Numbered from the stretch's first letter, positions 1 through 10,884 are shown. The stretch: 64,000 nt of DNA from Breviolum minutum Mf 1.05b.01 (GCA_000507305.1 DF239024.1:1-64000); one strand, 5' to 3'. The notes: a model not told the origin generated them from the letters alone. Translations and numbers: made by a program.

Positions 1-323
1 TGGTCGGTCATCTTGCGCACATTCTATAGGCAAATTCTTTCTTGGCTATATAGTTCTTTTTTCTTTTGAAACTTCCGCCACCGGCTCGCCCGGGAACTAC
101 TTGTATAGTAATATAGGGATTATAATAAACCATCAAAGGTTCCCTAGGAACCAATCAGAATGGAATGTCAGCCAAGGGTTTTTTTTTCAGGTTGCTCAGG
201 GGTGGATCTATTGGGCTTCTTGGGGTTCTTGGGGTTCTCGGGATCTGCAACGAATCAACGATTCCAGTATAAATCGCTTCCATTGGGTCGGTGGGTCGGT
301 AAAACCAATTCTTCACAAATATC
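1..323. other. No gene supported; degraded family L fragment
   Basis: I see no convincing exon here. About 100-185 resembles the interior and right half of family L elements: a tatagggattataataaacc stretch, then ggaatgtcagccaagggttt. The left TIR is missing. Short overlapping open frames look like chance. Confidence 0.4.
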
Positions 324-455
324 TACCTGGAACTCCAAACAACCAGTTTTTTTATGGTTGGTTCAACTGGATGATGAACCAAATCCTTACATAAAAAGCG
401 GTTGGAAATCACCAAAGATCCATTTAAAAAAAATGGTTGTTTAGGGTTCCAGGTA
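324..455. mobile_element. Introner-like TIR element, family J copy 1
   Basis: The ends are inverted copies: TACCTGGAACTCCAAACAAC at the left and the complement of the same motif (..GGGTTCCAGGTA) at the right. About 130 bp, no coding capacity. The best preserved J copy; the others are near 2132, 4138, 26934, 47662 and 49627. Confidence 0.75.
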
Positions 456-798
456 GGTGACGAATCTTCGCATCGTTTTGGAGGTCCATTTGCTTGCGAA
501 TCCCAAATATCCTACCGGTAATCGAATCGGTGGACTTCGATGGTAGTTTTGTTTCTTTGGAGATGTTTGGAATTGTTTGAGAGAAATGAATCCCCATTAG
601 ACTTGCGCATATTTGTTCATTCATGAGTTGGAAAAACAGCACACCAACAATCCCTAGGAATTCCCAGGAATATCCCTGGATTTTTCATGTCACCCCACTT
701 GCGGACCCACCGAGGAATAGTAAGGAAGCCTGCTGTGTGAACCTCAGATGATCTGAACGACGTTCACCCAAAAAAACGGGAAAAAGCACGAGATTTGG

Positions 799-932
799 CA
801 CTTAGAGGTTCAGGATACTTAGTAACTGGCTATATGTAGGTTTATAACCCAAGTTAGGGGACATATAACCCACTTATAGAGGTTATAACCCTGGTTACTA
901 TCCACTTACTAAGTATCCTGAACCTCTAAGTA
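799..932. mobile_element. Introner-like TIR element, family A copy 1
   Basis: The left end (g)cacttagaggttcaggatac mirrors the right end gtatcctgaacctctaagta. The interior carries tataaccc/ggttataaccc motifs shared with the other A copies at 3069, 22344 and 32506. Confidence 0.8.
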
Positions 933-1412
933 GGGATCAGTGATCATTGAATGGGACCCATGTTGAAGGAGGATCAAACACCCTGCGAAGTAGGCCGTGA
1001 TTTCTCGCCAATTTTGTATTGCTTGGGTTGGTAATATGACCCTGTAGACTAAAGCTAAGGACGTTTGCAGGACCCTGGAAATAGGCCGAAATTGCCCCAG
1101 AAGGAAAGGAGTGTTTCCATTTGCCACCATTGTTCAAAATTTCTAGCAATTTCTCCTGCAATCTAAGTCAAACAGTTCACAAGATGACGTCAACAAATGA
1201 ATTGTTTAAGCTCTTTGTTTATTTGAAATATTCCATAAAAATCCGATGTTTGTTTCCAAGGTAGCAAATCAAAAAGTCCTCCACTTGCAACAAAACCTGA
1301 GTCTTTGCAGTTCGAACCTCTGAATGCCACACATGCACATACATATGCAGCATCAAGGACTTTTCAACTTAAACCCCTCAAGGTTTAACAAAGGTTCACC
1401 TGAAAATGATGC
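933..1412. other. No gene supported
   Basis: A 480 bp spacer between an A and a C element. Open frames on the minus strand (for example 909-1130) have no recognisable domain and overlap each other. I see nothing else. Confidence 0.35.
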
Positions 1413-1509
1413 TAGGTGGTGGTTTCAAATATTGTTTATTTTCACCCCTACTTGGAAGAATGATCCAATTTGACTAATATTTTTCAAGGGGGTTGAAACC
1501 ACCAACCAG
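1413..1509 (+). mobile_element. Introner-like element, family C copy 1
   Basis: Begins taggtggtggtttcaaat and ends ggttgaaaccaccaaccag, with the family core (ccaatttgactaatattttt) between. It has GT just inside the left end and AG at the right end. Confidence 0.8.
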
Positions 1510-1597
1510 GATGGGTTTCCAAATTCGCTTCATCTTCTTTTCCGCCCCCTATTTTCAGGGTGAACCATCTGAAAAAACTTCATGTCAGCGCGTCATT

Positions 1598-1749
1598 TGA
1601 GCCACGAAAAAAAACCCTCCATGCTTTCCATGAAATACTGATTGTTGAATGGGGATCCTTATAAGGGTTAATTATAATCCCAATATAACTGGGTAGTATA
1701 ATCCCCTGTTTACCCTACATAACCAACCAGGGTTTTTGTTCATTGCTGA
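1598..1749. mobile_element. Introner-like TIR element, family L copy 2
   Basis: The left end TGAGCCACGAAAAAAAACCC is inverted at the right as ..AGGGTTTTTGTTCATTGCTGA. The interior contains the ggatcc..taaggg and cccaatataactgggtag motifs of family L, in the reverse orientation to the copy at 12698. Confidence 0.55.
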
Positions 1750-1780
1750 TTTGAGAAATCTTGAGGCGGTACCATCTGGG

Positions 1781-1920
1781 CGACATTGGATTTGTTGCCA
1801 GTGGACATTGCGATGATCCTTTGTATCGTCACGTCGTCCACGCGCTGCTATCTAGGTGGTACTTTTTTTGGGCGTCTCCGATATCTGAAGTTCAGAAATT
1901 TTGGCAGATGGCAACTCGCT
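1781..1920 (+). CDS. Candidate exon, unrecognised (possible membrane segment)
   Basis: Two + frames stay open. One reads HLGDIGFVASGHCDDPLYRH. The other is hydrophobic and begins TIWATLDLLPVDIAMILC, followed by a basic stretch rich in R and K. The second vaguely recalls the S3-S4 region of a voltage-gated channel, but this rests on composition only and is weak. Boundaries are not resolved. It follows a family L element directly, which fits an exon between introners. Confidence 0.25.
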
Positions 1921-2131
1921 TGAGGGCGATCATCATACTTACAAAAAAAAAGAGCGTTACCCAATTTCATTGCCCATAGGATCCATTTTTTTGACCCACA
2001 TGAATGGCTGATTTTTATGGTGAATTCGTAGGGAAATATATTGTACTTACCATCCATGGATCAGTGTCGGTCCGGGTCGACATCCACCAACACCAACACA
2101 GGGAGAGATGATGGGCACTTAGGAAATGGAC

Positions 2132-2271
2132 ATCCTGGTTACCCGAAACAACCGGTTTTTAAGTGTATGGTTGGTTAAACAACCCCTGACCTATCTGAAG
2201 ATGTGGTTCATCATCCAATTGAAACACCCATTTATAGCTGGATGTTTTGAGGTTCCAGGATGTTGGATAGT
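2132..2271. mobile_element. Introner-like TIR element, family J copy 2
   Basis: The left end atcctggttacccgaaacaac pairs with the right end ttttgaggttccaggat. More diverged than copy 1, but the same size and central layout. Confidence 0.6.
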
Positions 2272-2443
2272 TGTTTCTGTTGGGAGTCGAGGGATGACTT
2301 TCTTTGCTAGAAAAGAAATCTTGAGGGAACCTCCAGGTTCACTTTTTGTTTCTTTCCCAGGTCCACTCAATGTATGGAATATTTACTGTACCTACATGAA
2401 TGGTTGATTTTTGTTGATGAAAAATTTCATGGGTAACAGAATG

Positions 2444-2546
2444 TATGGATGTTTCCTTAAATGGTGGTACCCCCAAAACACCCCAAAATGATCATTTTAG
2501 TAGGAAAACCCATGGTTGGGTACCACCATTCTAGGAAACACCCATA
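2444..2546. mobile_element. Introner-like TIR element, family D-prime copy 1
   Basis: TATGGATGTTTCC at the left is inverted at the right (GGAAACACCCATA). Inside these lies a second inverted pair, aatggtggtaccc / gggtaccaccatt. This variant shares ends with family D but has a different core. Confidence 0.75.
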
Positions 2547-2699
2547 TCATGCATGGATCCTATGGGCGGCTGGCAAATGTACCATGCATTGAGTCATTGA
2601 CAAATCCGATGTGTGACGCAGGTGATGTTGCCCACGAGATGGCTCTTGTGGTTGGGGGGTCTCAGTTTTTTGCGTCCTGAAAAAACATGGAAAAAAGGG

Positions 2700-2823
2700 C
2701 CCCGGGTTGTTTATGTTAAATACTACCCGGGTTAATATAGGGATTTTGATAAACCATGACATAAGGATCCCTATTAATATAACCAGTATCATGGAAAGTA
2801 GGAGGGTTTTGTTCGTGGCTCAA
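2700..2823. mobile_element. Introner-like element, family L copy 3
   Basis: The interior (tactacccgggttaatataggg, ggatccctattaatataacc) and the right end aggagggttttgttcgtggctca match other L copies. The left TIR is not clear. Confidence 0.5.
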
Positions 2824-2892
2824 TTGACTTCATTTGACATTTTCGCGGCGGCTGAGATTTTTTCGACATCGGCCAAAGTTTCAGCGGTTTAA

Positions 2893-2992
2893 ATGACGGA
2901 TTCATGTGGATATGATATATTTACCTACTATTTTGTTTACCATAAGAATCAGCCAGACATTTGGGTAAATATACACGAATCCTATGGGGCCA
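2893..2992. mobile_element. Introner-like TIR element, family I
   Basis: A diverged copy. gacggattcatgtggatatg and tatatttacctac at the left pair with gggtaaatata..cgaatcctatggg at the right. The interior taccataagaatcagcca is typical of family I. Confidence 0.55.
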
Positions 2993-3068
2993 TGGGGGAT
3001 AGGCCAAAGTTTCAAAATTTTCTTGTGGTTTTTCATGTTTGTTTGCATACCGGTCCCATGACATTGGA

Positions 3069-3208
3069 TACTTAGAGGTTCAGGATACTTCGTAACTGGT
3101 TATATGTAGGTTTATAACCCTGGGATTTGGGGGCATTTTTGACCTACTTATAGGGGTTATAACCCTGGTTACTATCCACGTATCCTAAGTATCCTGAACC
3201 TCTAAGTA
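3069..3208. mobile_element. Introner-like TIR element, family A copy 2
   Basis: TACTTAGAGGTTCAGGATAC at 3069 is exactly inverted at the right end (gtatcctgaacctctaagta). About 140 bp. TA stands at both tips. Confidence 0.85.
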
Positions 3209-3558
3209 CGTCATGGGTCAATGGGTTCAACTTTTTTTCTGCACCGCAAATTTGCGTCCAACAGACTTCGGCCACGTTTTTTTCTAAAATGCCGCTCCAA
3301 TGAACGGTACGAATCGTTGGATGTGTTTCAACGGATTTTTTGACAGCTTCCACCATAAACCACCATTTTTCACCAGCATTTGGGAGAATGTTTGCTATGT
3401 TTCCCCCAGCATCTTATGATGCAAAAGCCACATGGGAATCCAAAGACGGAGTTTCCCCAGGTGGACTTCAATGGCAAAGTGCAACTGGGTGAAATCTTGG
3501 CGGTGAGATGCTGAGAAACGACGACTCGACAGAGTTCGAAACGCTTGAGACGGTGGAA

Positions 3559-3781
3559 GCACCCCTGGAAGATTACACCCCCGAAAACTAACATGACAGT
3601 GGAAAAACAACCATTTGAAGATGTTTTTCCTATTGAAAATGGGAATTTGCCAATGTCATGTTAGTTTTCAGGGGTGTAACGGCTGGTTCACCTACAGCCA
3701 TCACCCATGAAAAGAAAGGAAAATGATCTGAACCCAAACATCTAGGGAATTATGTTCCAGCCTTTAATCTTCAGGGGTGTA
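3559..3781. mobile_element. Family F-prime element split by an inserted F copy
   Basis: The outer element starts cacccctggaagatta at 3559 and resumes after 3678 as acggctgg...ttaatcttcaggggtgta. Compared with the uninterrupted F-prime copies at 15770 and 20839, only a TA has been duplicated at the break. The insertion is the F copy at 3574-3678. Confidence 0.8.
3574..3678. mobile_element. Introner-like TIR element, family F, nested
   Basis: TACACCCCCGAAAACTAACATG at the left is inverted at the right as catgttagttttcaggggtgta. It sits inside an F-prime element, between duplicated TA dinucleotides. Confidence 0.85.
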
Positions 3782-4137
3782 CCTTCCTTGAAGGTAACTA
3801 GCATAGTATCGCACCGGAAATGGATGGTTGGGATTTCCTTTTGGTAGAATCTATTTTCAGGGACGTTTGCTGTTAGTTTCAAGGAATATACCTTCCCTGA
3901 AGCTTTAATACTCTGAAAATAGGCCATCATCAACACTTCCAAAAGGAAAGGATTCATCAATTAATCTTCCAACTTGTTGATTTGCAGGGGCAAAGTTGCT
4001 GTTTGTTTTTTTTTGGAGGGGTATGTGATGTGTGAGTTTTCTTTGAAACTGCGCAAGGATTTTGATGTGAAAATCAATTAATTGGAAGATAAAGACCCTT
4101 TTGGGATGGCCTATGTTCAAAGGCTACTGTTAGTTTC

Positions 4138-4275
4138 CAACCTGGAACCTGAAACGAATCTGTTTATAAGATGGTTGGTTTCAATTGGATGATGATTCCA
4201 AATCATTCAAGATGAAAAATTTGGTTGCTTCACCATTTTGATCCATTTAGAGATGGTTGTTTAGGATTGTGAAGG
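4138..4275. mobile_element. Introner-like element, family J copy 3, degraded right end
   Basis: The left end acctggaacctgaaacgaat and the core ggttggtttcaattggatgatgattcc match J1. The right end (ggttgtttaggattgtgaag) has lost the TIR. Confidence 0.5.
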
Positions 4276-4339
4276 GAGCTATTTTTTGGAAGCGATTTGC
4301 AGTTTTTTCCCTCAAAATACACCTCCGAAGATAAACATA

Positions 4340-4480
4340 GGTACCAGGACGGAGTGTATCTCCCCAGACATTCCGCAGGAGCCTCCGGGTGATGCGAAGA
4401 TGGGACTACTTGGATGCCTGAAACGCCTGGCTCGGGGGCCGAAGATTCGATTGACGGATTCCCATGTGACGATCATGTGA
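4340..4480 (+). CDS. Candidate exon, unrecognised protein
   Basis: An open frame with more G+C than its surroundings. It contains SPDIPQEPPGDAKMG and KRLARGPKIRLTDSH and ends at a TGA at 4478. No family is recognised. A family H element follows 13 bp later, so either this is a terminal exon or the frame ends just past an unseen donor. Confidence 0.35.
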   Translation, partial: GTRTECISPDIPQEPPGDAKMGLLGCLKRLARGPKIRLTDSHVTIM

Positions 4481-4492
4481 CGAGTCCGGGAT

Positions 4493-4614
4493 CCTTGGAT
4501 GTTCCGTTGGAAGTTAGGATCAAAGGTGATCGGATCAGTGGGTGATTTCACCCCAATATATCCCGTTTATCAGTAGGTTGTAACCCATTTACTAACTTCC
4601 TGGACATCCAAGTA
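4493..4614. mobile_element. Introner-like TIR element, family H copy 1
   Basis: The left end ccttggatgttccgttggaag and the right end cttcctggacatccaagta are inverted partners. The interior has the gttaggatcaaagg and gtaacccatttactaac motifs of family H. Confidence 0.7.
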
Positions 4615-4912
4615 TATATTTACCTACATGAATGGGGGATTTTTGCAGGTTTTGCATGTGTTGTTTTTTTGGTGGATATAAATCCAAGGAACGGGAGGTG
4701 TTCATTTACGGTGTCAAATCCGCTTTGGAAGTCCAGCTTTTTCGAAGAATTCTGGAAGTCAGAGTAAAAACGGAGGCCTTGTGATGTATTCTGTTGCTAT
4801 TTCTTCACTGAATGCCAACAGTCCTAACAGAAGACGAACAAAAATATGTCAACAACCAAACGAAAACACTTCTTTTGCGCCGTGTTTCAGGATTCCCTTG
4901 TAAATATCAACA

Positions 4913-5058
4913 TACTTGGAGGATCATCCCATTTAGTAAGTGGTTAATAACCATGGTTAGTAAGTCCCCTAAGTAGGGTTGTTCCCCTTATAAGTGGCCT
5001 AAATGGCTTATAAATGGGGGATACTAACTACTTACTAACTGGGATGATCCTCCAAGTA
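4913..5058. mobile_element. Introner-like TIR element, family B copy 1
   Basis: TACTTGGAGGATCATCCC at the left is inverted at the right (gggatgatcctccaagta). About 146 bp. Directly after it, a left-half family K fragment starts (tacagttgatggaagaaatcc). Confidence 0.85.
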
Positions 5059-5380
5059 CAGTTGATGGAAGAAATCCCTCACCACCTGGAATCTATAGAT
5101 CCCAGTTCCCAGTGGTTTGTAAATATCCTCCCACCGAAAACCTAACGGCTGAACATCAAAAATCCTTCCTCGGTTTGAAGCAGGTAAAGTCCTTTTTTTT
5201 CTAAGGCACATCATTTTTTAGGATCCAGCCGTTGGTTTATCGGGAGTGTACATATCCATGTGACTGGTATATACATGTATCATAATAAGCCAAATGGTAG
5301 CTCAATACTCGTACATCATACATGACTCCTATATACAGGATAGAACATTCATCAGTTTACGAATTGTTTGAACCCAAGGA

Positions 5381-5569
5381 TTGGAGCAGCTGGTCCGGCT
5401 GCCACGGTTGACAGTTGGGTGTGACAGATGGGAGGAAATGAACATAGAGCTGGTTGATGATCAAGGATTTTGGTTGGAAAGAATAAGGTTGGACATTTCT
5501 CCCCAAAAAGATGAAATAGAGTTTTGTTGGAAAGTCTTACCCCCCAATTTTTTTCGGACGGGGAAATAA
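5381..5569 (+). CDS. Candidate exon, unrecognised acidic protein segment
   Basis: The 62-codon open frame contains CDRWEEMNIELVDDQGFWLE and RIRLDISPQKDEIEFCW. Its mix of charged and aromatic residues looks protein-like. The complementary strand is also open, so the strand rests on composition. No domain recognised. Exon edges unknown. Confidence 0.3.
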   Translation: MEQLVRLPRLTVGCDRWEEMNIELVDDQGFWLERIRLDISPQKDEIEFCWKVLPPNFFRTGK

Positions 5570-6390
5570 AGGGATGCAAACAATCAGACTGATGCGCAGA
5601 TGTTTCACTTCTCCGGCTGGGCAAAAAGAAACAAACAACTATAATATCAGTTGTATTTTCATATGACATCTGAAAAAATCAGAAAACAACTCTCTCTGCT
5701 TAGAGGTTCTTGCCAAATGTTGAGCTGGAGCATATTTTGTCACGGAAAAAAATTACCGTTAAAAAAAACATCACGGCGCCGGAGTAACCCCAAAAACCCC
5801 CCAAAAAAACGGGTGAAACGGTGAAACCTCGCCAGGAATTTCATCCCGAAGGTCGAGTGGGCCACAACTGAGCACTTTATGGACCGGGGTGATGACGGTG
5901 GAGGGGTCAAGAGTCGTGGGACCTTAAGAGTCTAAGTATCCGACCTTGACAAGTCAAGGGTGCCAGCCTGGTTATGAAGGGAAAAAATGGAAAAATGATC
6001 GCCTCAAAAAGGTGTTTTACAAAGCACCTTTTTTTTCTTCCATAAATCTGGGGGGTTCAGTAGAAAATTAGTCACTGAATGAAAGGAAACTAAAATTGGA
6101 GGGACCCATTTTCCACTTCCATGATTGTGGGAGGAAGAGTATATGTTGAGATATCTATCATCTAGAATTTTGGTTCTATGAATGATCAATAAAATCGTCA
6201 TGTTGTAGATGTTAATATCATCACATGAGTGATATGTATAGATGTGATAACGGATAGCTGTATGTTTGTATAGATTTATGTAAAAGAGATTGACTGGGAT
6301 GATTAACTATGTATTTGCATATGAGATTGACTAAGATCATAATATCACTTAATGGCGTCGAGACTTTTGAAGAAAACAATTTCTTGACCG

Positions 6391-6499
6391 CAAACCCTTC
6401 CCTTCCTCGGAAAAGGACATGCCTGAAATGATCCAGAAAGTCATCAAGGAGGTCTTGGGATCTGTCTTCAAGAACAAGGGAGAGAATGATGAAAGATGA
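6391..6499 (+). CDS. Candidate terminal exon, unrecognised protein C-terminus
   Basis: The frame reads KPFPSSEKDMPEMIQKVI, then KEVLGSVFKNKGENDER, and stops at TGA 6497-6499. It looks like an amphipathic helix with a charged tail. No family recognised. A trinucleotide array begins about 40 bp downstream. Confidence 0.4.
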
Positions 6500-6539
6500 A
6501 TAATACTAATAATAATGATAATAATACTAATAATTATAA

Positions 6540-6545
6540 TGATAG

Positions 6546-6597
<52 letters not shown>
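6540..6597. repeat. GAT trinucleotide microsatellite
   Basis: About 18 near-perfect copies of GAT, preceded by a looser aataat-rich stretch from about 6500. It makes long poly-Ile, poly-Asp and poly-Met frames that are not genes. Confidence 0.95.
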
Positions 6598-6914
6598 TGG
6601 CTCAGCTCCCACAGTGCCTGGTCATGAGCATGACAAAGTTTTTTCAAACAAATGGGCAAGGCCTCAAAGTTTGGGCCCCGAAAAGTAATATGACAAAGGA
6701 GATGTACAGCATCTCCTATCCCATAGGATCCATGGGACTGGTATATTTACTTGCATCTATCATTTTGTAGTTGCGAGTTGCAGAAAACTTTGAGCATGGC
6801 AGATGCAACTGTGAGTTTTCTCAGTTGATTTTCCACCACGTCAGTAGACCTGCTTGAGGTTCATAACTTTATACAATCCCAGTTCCTCTTTTTTTGCCCG
6901 GACTTTCATTGAAT

Positions 6915-7023
6915 TACACTCCGGTAAACTAACATGGCAACGAAAAATGGACCCGGAATGAAGATGTATTTCCTATTGAAAATGGGGATATTCCAGCCAG
7001 CTATGTCAGTTTACCGGAGGGTA
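6915..7023. mobile_element. Introner-like TIR element, family G copy 1
   Basis: TACACTCCGGTAAACTAACA at the left pairs with gtcagtttaccggagggta at the right. This intact copy shows the uninterrupted site (aagatgtatttcctattg) that is split by a nested element in the copy at 50884. Confidence 0.85.
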
Positions 7024-7148
7024 GTAGATTTTTGCAGAAGTTACGTGTTACTACATCCCAACAAGATTTGGAGAGTCATTGGATGATTGAACGCGTGGCA
7101 TTTTTGTTCCTGACTCAATTTTAACAAGAACCAACAAGGACAAACAAG

Positions 7149-7177
7149 GACAACAACAACAACAACAACAACAACAA
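7149..7177. repeat. CAA/AAC microsatellite
   Basis: About nine repeats of the AAC trinucleotide. Reverse frames give a poly-Cys artefact. Confidence 0.9.
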
Positions 7178-7499
7178 TCCCTCAATTTCCCCCTCCCTCC
7201 CAAACGAAAAAAAACTTGAAAAAACGCCACTCTGCGAAACTTTGAAATCCACAGCTTTCGAAACCTCCAGCGGTTTCGATGGTTTGACTCAACCGGGCCA
7301 GGCGCTTCCAACAACAACGAAGAAACAGAGAGGATTACCATCCTTTGTGGTATCTGATCCCAAGATTCCGGTCATTTTTTGGGACCATTTTTTTTGGTGT
7401 CGGGAAAAAACATCCCCATCAGATCCATGTGACTGGTATGTTACATGTATTATACATTTTTGTATCATAATCAGCTAAATGGTAGCTCAGTACTCGTAG

Positions 7500-7610
7500 A
7501 TTCTGGTGGCAACTCAACTATTTTTTGGGGGAATTTTCAACCCCGAACCATGGGGACATTCGCTCCAATTTGACGAGCATATGTTTCAAAAGCGGCTTGG
7601 GGTCAACCAA
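7500..7610 (+). mobile_element. Family C-like element, diverged
   Basis: tctggtggcaactcaac at the left, the core ccaatttgacgagcatatgtttcaaa, then a weak right end ggtcaaccaa. The core has the same orientation as all other C copies. Confidence 0.5.
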
Positions 7611-7670
7611 TTTGTACTATAGAATTGGTAATCTCGACTCCCTCTTAACCTAGAAGGGGATCTGTTTTGG

Positions 7671-7772
7671 GATGCCTGGAAAGCCAAGTACCCTCTGTTT
7701 AAGGCAATAGTTGCTGGTTTTAGGGGTAAAGTTGCCTAAAAAAGTAGGACACTTGGCTTTCCAGGTATCTAT
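7671..7772. mobile_element. Single-copy TIR element (type U)
   Basis: gatgcctggaaagccaagta at the left is inverted at the right as acttggctttccaggtatc. About 100 bp, non-coding, with the size and layout of the introner families. I see no second copy in the window. Confidence 0.6.
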
Positions 7773-7899
7773 CTTTAAGGTCGGGGTACAAACAGTTGTA
7801 CCTTGTGGTACGACTTTCCCCAGCCAGTTTAGATTCATCATCACTGAGGATGTTATTTTTTTACAACAATCGAAAACTTCATTTGCCACAGGGTCCTAG

Positions 7900-8260
7900 G
7901 GCGGGGGGAGATCATCCCAAGATGATACTTGGTATAATGGGTTTATTATTTAGATTTAGTTTGCTATTTAGGGTTACTTATTCATCGTTGTGCTCGTTTT
8001 TACATATGTATTACGTATACGTATCTAAGCATTTGTTTATCTATCTATGTATTAATTCATTTGTTTGTTTATCTATTTATGTATGCATCTGTTTATTTTT
8101 TAATTTATGTATTTTATAGATTTATCTACTTAATATTTATGCATGCATGCATCTAATGTTTGTTTAGATTTATACATTGTCATTATATTTACATGCACCA
8201 AAAACAACTATTCTATCCATCAAGCAGCCACTGATTCATCAAGATGATGAACATCCGGTT
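7900..8260. other. AT-rich simple-sequence stretch, no gene
   Basis: Low-complexity tttattta/tatctat-type sequence with irregular TATC/TTTA repeats. The open frame through it is rich in Y, I, F, L and C and is compositional, not a gene. Confidence 0.6.
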
Positions 8261-8627
8261 TCTGCACATTTGCTACCATATGTGAATCTCCAAACACGGT
8301 AATTAGGTCAAATCCAATAAATCCCTCTGAAATCTACCGTCCAAAAATCTCCTGGTATCTACCATCAAATCCCTATTACACCCTGAGATTTAACAAACGG
8401 ATACCCAAAACTGCTCATGTTTGATTTGTAAGTCGCCGAAATTATGTCCCATTCCCATTCATTTTTTCAGATCATCCATTTCATTAACTTTCCCTGGTGT
8501 TTGTTTCCATCCCCTCCTTGTTTTAACAGAAACCCTACAGTAATGGGGCCCGTGACTGTTGGATACATGGTTTTATTCCTGGTTATGCCCTATGACAACT
8601 GGGCTTCAGTAGGGTTTTACTGGGGTT

Positions 8628-8737
8628 GCCCTCCCTGAAATTAACATTTTCGCACCTGAAGATTGATGGGTTGGAAGACGATCCGGCTTCCCTTTTGGGA
8701 TTTTGCTAATTTTTAGAAGCAAGCTGTTAGTTTCAGG
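8628..8737. mobile_element. Introner-like element, family E, right end degraded
   Basis: gccctccctgaaattaacat at the left and gctgttagtttcagg at the right. The terminal ggagggta is lost. The core ggttggaagacgat..ccttttggga is typical of E. Confidence 0.6.
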
Positions 8738-8926
8738 ATATCTGATATCTTGGAACTATACCCCCAACCTAACATGCAATTCGTCATTTTTAGGCAACCG
8801 GGAATCCCAAAAATTCCAATTTGTGACGATTGCTCCAGCATCCGGGGGTATAGACACCAGGGGGGTGGTCTACCCTAAGGTATATATCGCATCAAAAACC
8901 CAAACCAACCCCAGGGTGGGACCCAT

Positions 8927-9030
8927 CCCCCTGCATGGGAGCTCCTTGAGGCTATGAGTAAAGGTTCTGTTGCCGACTGCCCCGTCTTCCTCTCCAAGGA
9001 ATCCAAGGTCGACGACAAAAACGTCGGGGG
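8927..9030 (+). CDS. Candidate exon, unrecognised
   Basis: The frame reads WELLEAMSKGSVADCPVF, then LSKESKVDDKNVGG. It is charged and protein-like. Neither edge is resolved. No family recognised. Confidence 0.3.
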
Positions 9031-9494
9031 TTTGGGATCAAACCTGATCCCATTGGGGGTTTATAGCATCCCATTGGGACGAGTGTAGATTTACCTTACG
9101 AATTTACCTACATTTTACTACCAGACAAATCAACCATTTATGGATCGGTAAATATTATACCAATCCCATTTTTTGTATACGTAATGGTTCTGTGTTCATT
9201 GGAGGGGGCAGAGAGAGATGGTTAGGTGTTCAAGAAACGAAGTTTTCCAAGAAACCCTTTCAGGACATTACATTTTGAAGGCTCAGGGGATACCTATTGT
9301 TAAACCTTTAAGCCAAGATTTGCAATTTTTGGACACTGAGATCCTTGTTGTCAGCAAACTAACCTTTCCAAATTTAGATTTGTGGCAAGTTCGGCCGAAA
9401 GTTTCAGGTGGGTAGATGCTTTCGCTCTTCGGTGTGTTTTTTTTGAAACGGAGGGTACACGTTTTCTCGGTTTTTCCCGTTCCGCATTTCTAGG

Positions 9495-9610
9495 TTTAAT
9501 GGTTCTTCGGGATCGATGAAAACCAATCTGTCACTGTTCAAAAGATCGGGCCAGGCGACAGCTGCGCCAAAGGTCTTTTTGGGCATGGGACTCTTTGGCT
9601 AAACAAATCC
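9495..9610. CDS. Candidate exon, strand and frame uncertain
   Basis: Frames on both strands stay open. + strand examples are FGIDENQSVTVQKIGPGDSC and a second frame with KTNLSLFKRSGQATAAPK. The minus strand gives AVAWPDLLNSDRLVFIDPEE. The higher local G+C suggests an exon, but I cannot choose between them. Confidence 0.2.
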
Positions 9611-9763
9611 ACAGAGTGTCGTTTGAAAACGCTGGGGGCGAATGGAAGGGAGCGATTTATTGGAGCTTACAGGGAAAACAAGCATAACAGGGAGCGATGA
9701 ACGGAGCGTATACACCTAAGTTTCTCACCACATGATTGAAAATATCCGGGAAGAAAGACTGTT

Positions 9764-9884
9764 TACCCTCCCTGAAATCAATATCTTTTGCACCTGAAAG
9801 GATTCATGGCGGGCCCCAACAGGAAAGGATTCATCGTCTTCCAAGCATCATAGCAGGGGTAAACTCGCTGTTAGTTTCAGGGTT
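9764..9884. mobile_element. Introner-like element, family E
   Basis: taccctccctgaaatcaata at the left and gctgttagtttcaggg at the right. The last bases of the right TIR are altered. Confidence 0.65.
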
Positions 9885-10521
9885 GCTTTCTCAACGTTTT
9901 TGGGCTGGGTAGCCTTGCTTGGGCTTTGCTTGAAGGAGTTAATAAACGGGTAGTGCCACCCATGGAGGGTGTGTGTGCGTGCGTGTGATTTTCCAAAGGC
10001 AAAAATATAGGTGTGTCTATTTTTACAAGAATAGACTTATAGCAAGACATGTTCGTATTTTTCGAAACATGTTTTTTCTTAGGCCTTATTTCTTGAGGGG
10101 GGATGCGTTAGAGGGGGCGGCCACGGTCGACCAGCCATAAAGATGGGTTGTTTAGATGGTTGGAACTTCCAACGGTTGGGAGCCCTGAATCCCGAAAATC
10201 AGCAGCGAAGATTTCTGAACGGTGTGTTTTAAAAGCAATTACCCCTCGTTGAGTTGTGTGGTTGATGTTCATTTTTTGTGTTGATGAATCATATCTTTCA
10301 TATATGACATTTCGGGTTCCAAAGGGGTTTTACCAACAAAAGGCAATTTTCAAAACCCCAAAAAAATGATGGGCTTTCCATGTTTGGAATCTCCATTCTC
10401 CAGGTAGGTAAAGTTTTTCAGGTGAAACTAGATTCAAACTAACAGCAAGAGCCCCTCAAAAAATTGGTGATCGAAACCTTAATTGCCTTTATTGGCAATG
10501 GCATTTTGTAAGCCTGCTATA

Positions 10522-10683
10522 TGACTAGTCAACCAACCCCCCCTAAGGTATCCCCCCCAAGAAATAGCCGGACTTGTGATCAGGGCTCAAGAAAAGCCAT
10601 TGGTTTCCCTTAGTTTTTGGCCAGCTATTAAAACCCTTATTTCGTTTCGGGGGTTACGTTAGAGAAGGGTTGGTTGCATCAAC
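10522..10683. mobile_element. Introner-like TIR element, family O copy 1
   Basis: tgactagtcaaccaaccccc at the left pairs with gggttggttgcatcaac at the right. The second copy lies at 33188. The interior contains agaaatagccgg / ttatttcgtttcg. Confidence 0.6.
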
Positions 10684-10825
10684 TCTAAGTAGGGTTATAA
10701 CCCCAGTTACCAATTGATTTTCGACCATTTATACTGCGATGTCCATGGTACTTAGTAAGTGGATTATAAGTTATAACCGCTGTATAAGTAGGTAGGTTGG
10801 ATACGTCCCTTCAATCCGTTATAAA

Positions 10826-10855
10826 CCAACCAACCAACCAACCAACCAACTTACT
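10826..10855. repeat. CAAC tandem repeat
   Basis: About seven copies of the tetranucleotide caac, inside a taagtggattataagttataacc-type element remnant. Confidence 0.85.
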
Positions 10856-10884
10856 AACCTTAAGTTACGGATCACTTCCATGGA

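Noticed and set aside
5352-5669. 105-codon minus-strand open frame
   Set aside because: No domain, composition less protein-like than the + frame over the same bases, and opposite to all recognised genes.
6349-6612. Minus-strand frame with a poly-Ile stretch
   Set aside because: A reading of the GAT microsatellite. The + strand frame ending at 6499 is the more likely exon.
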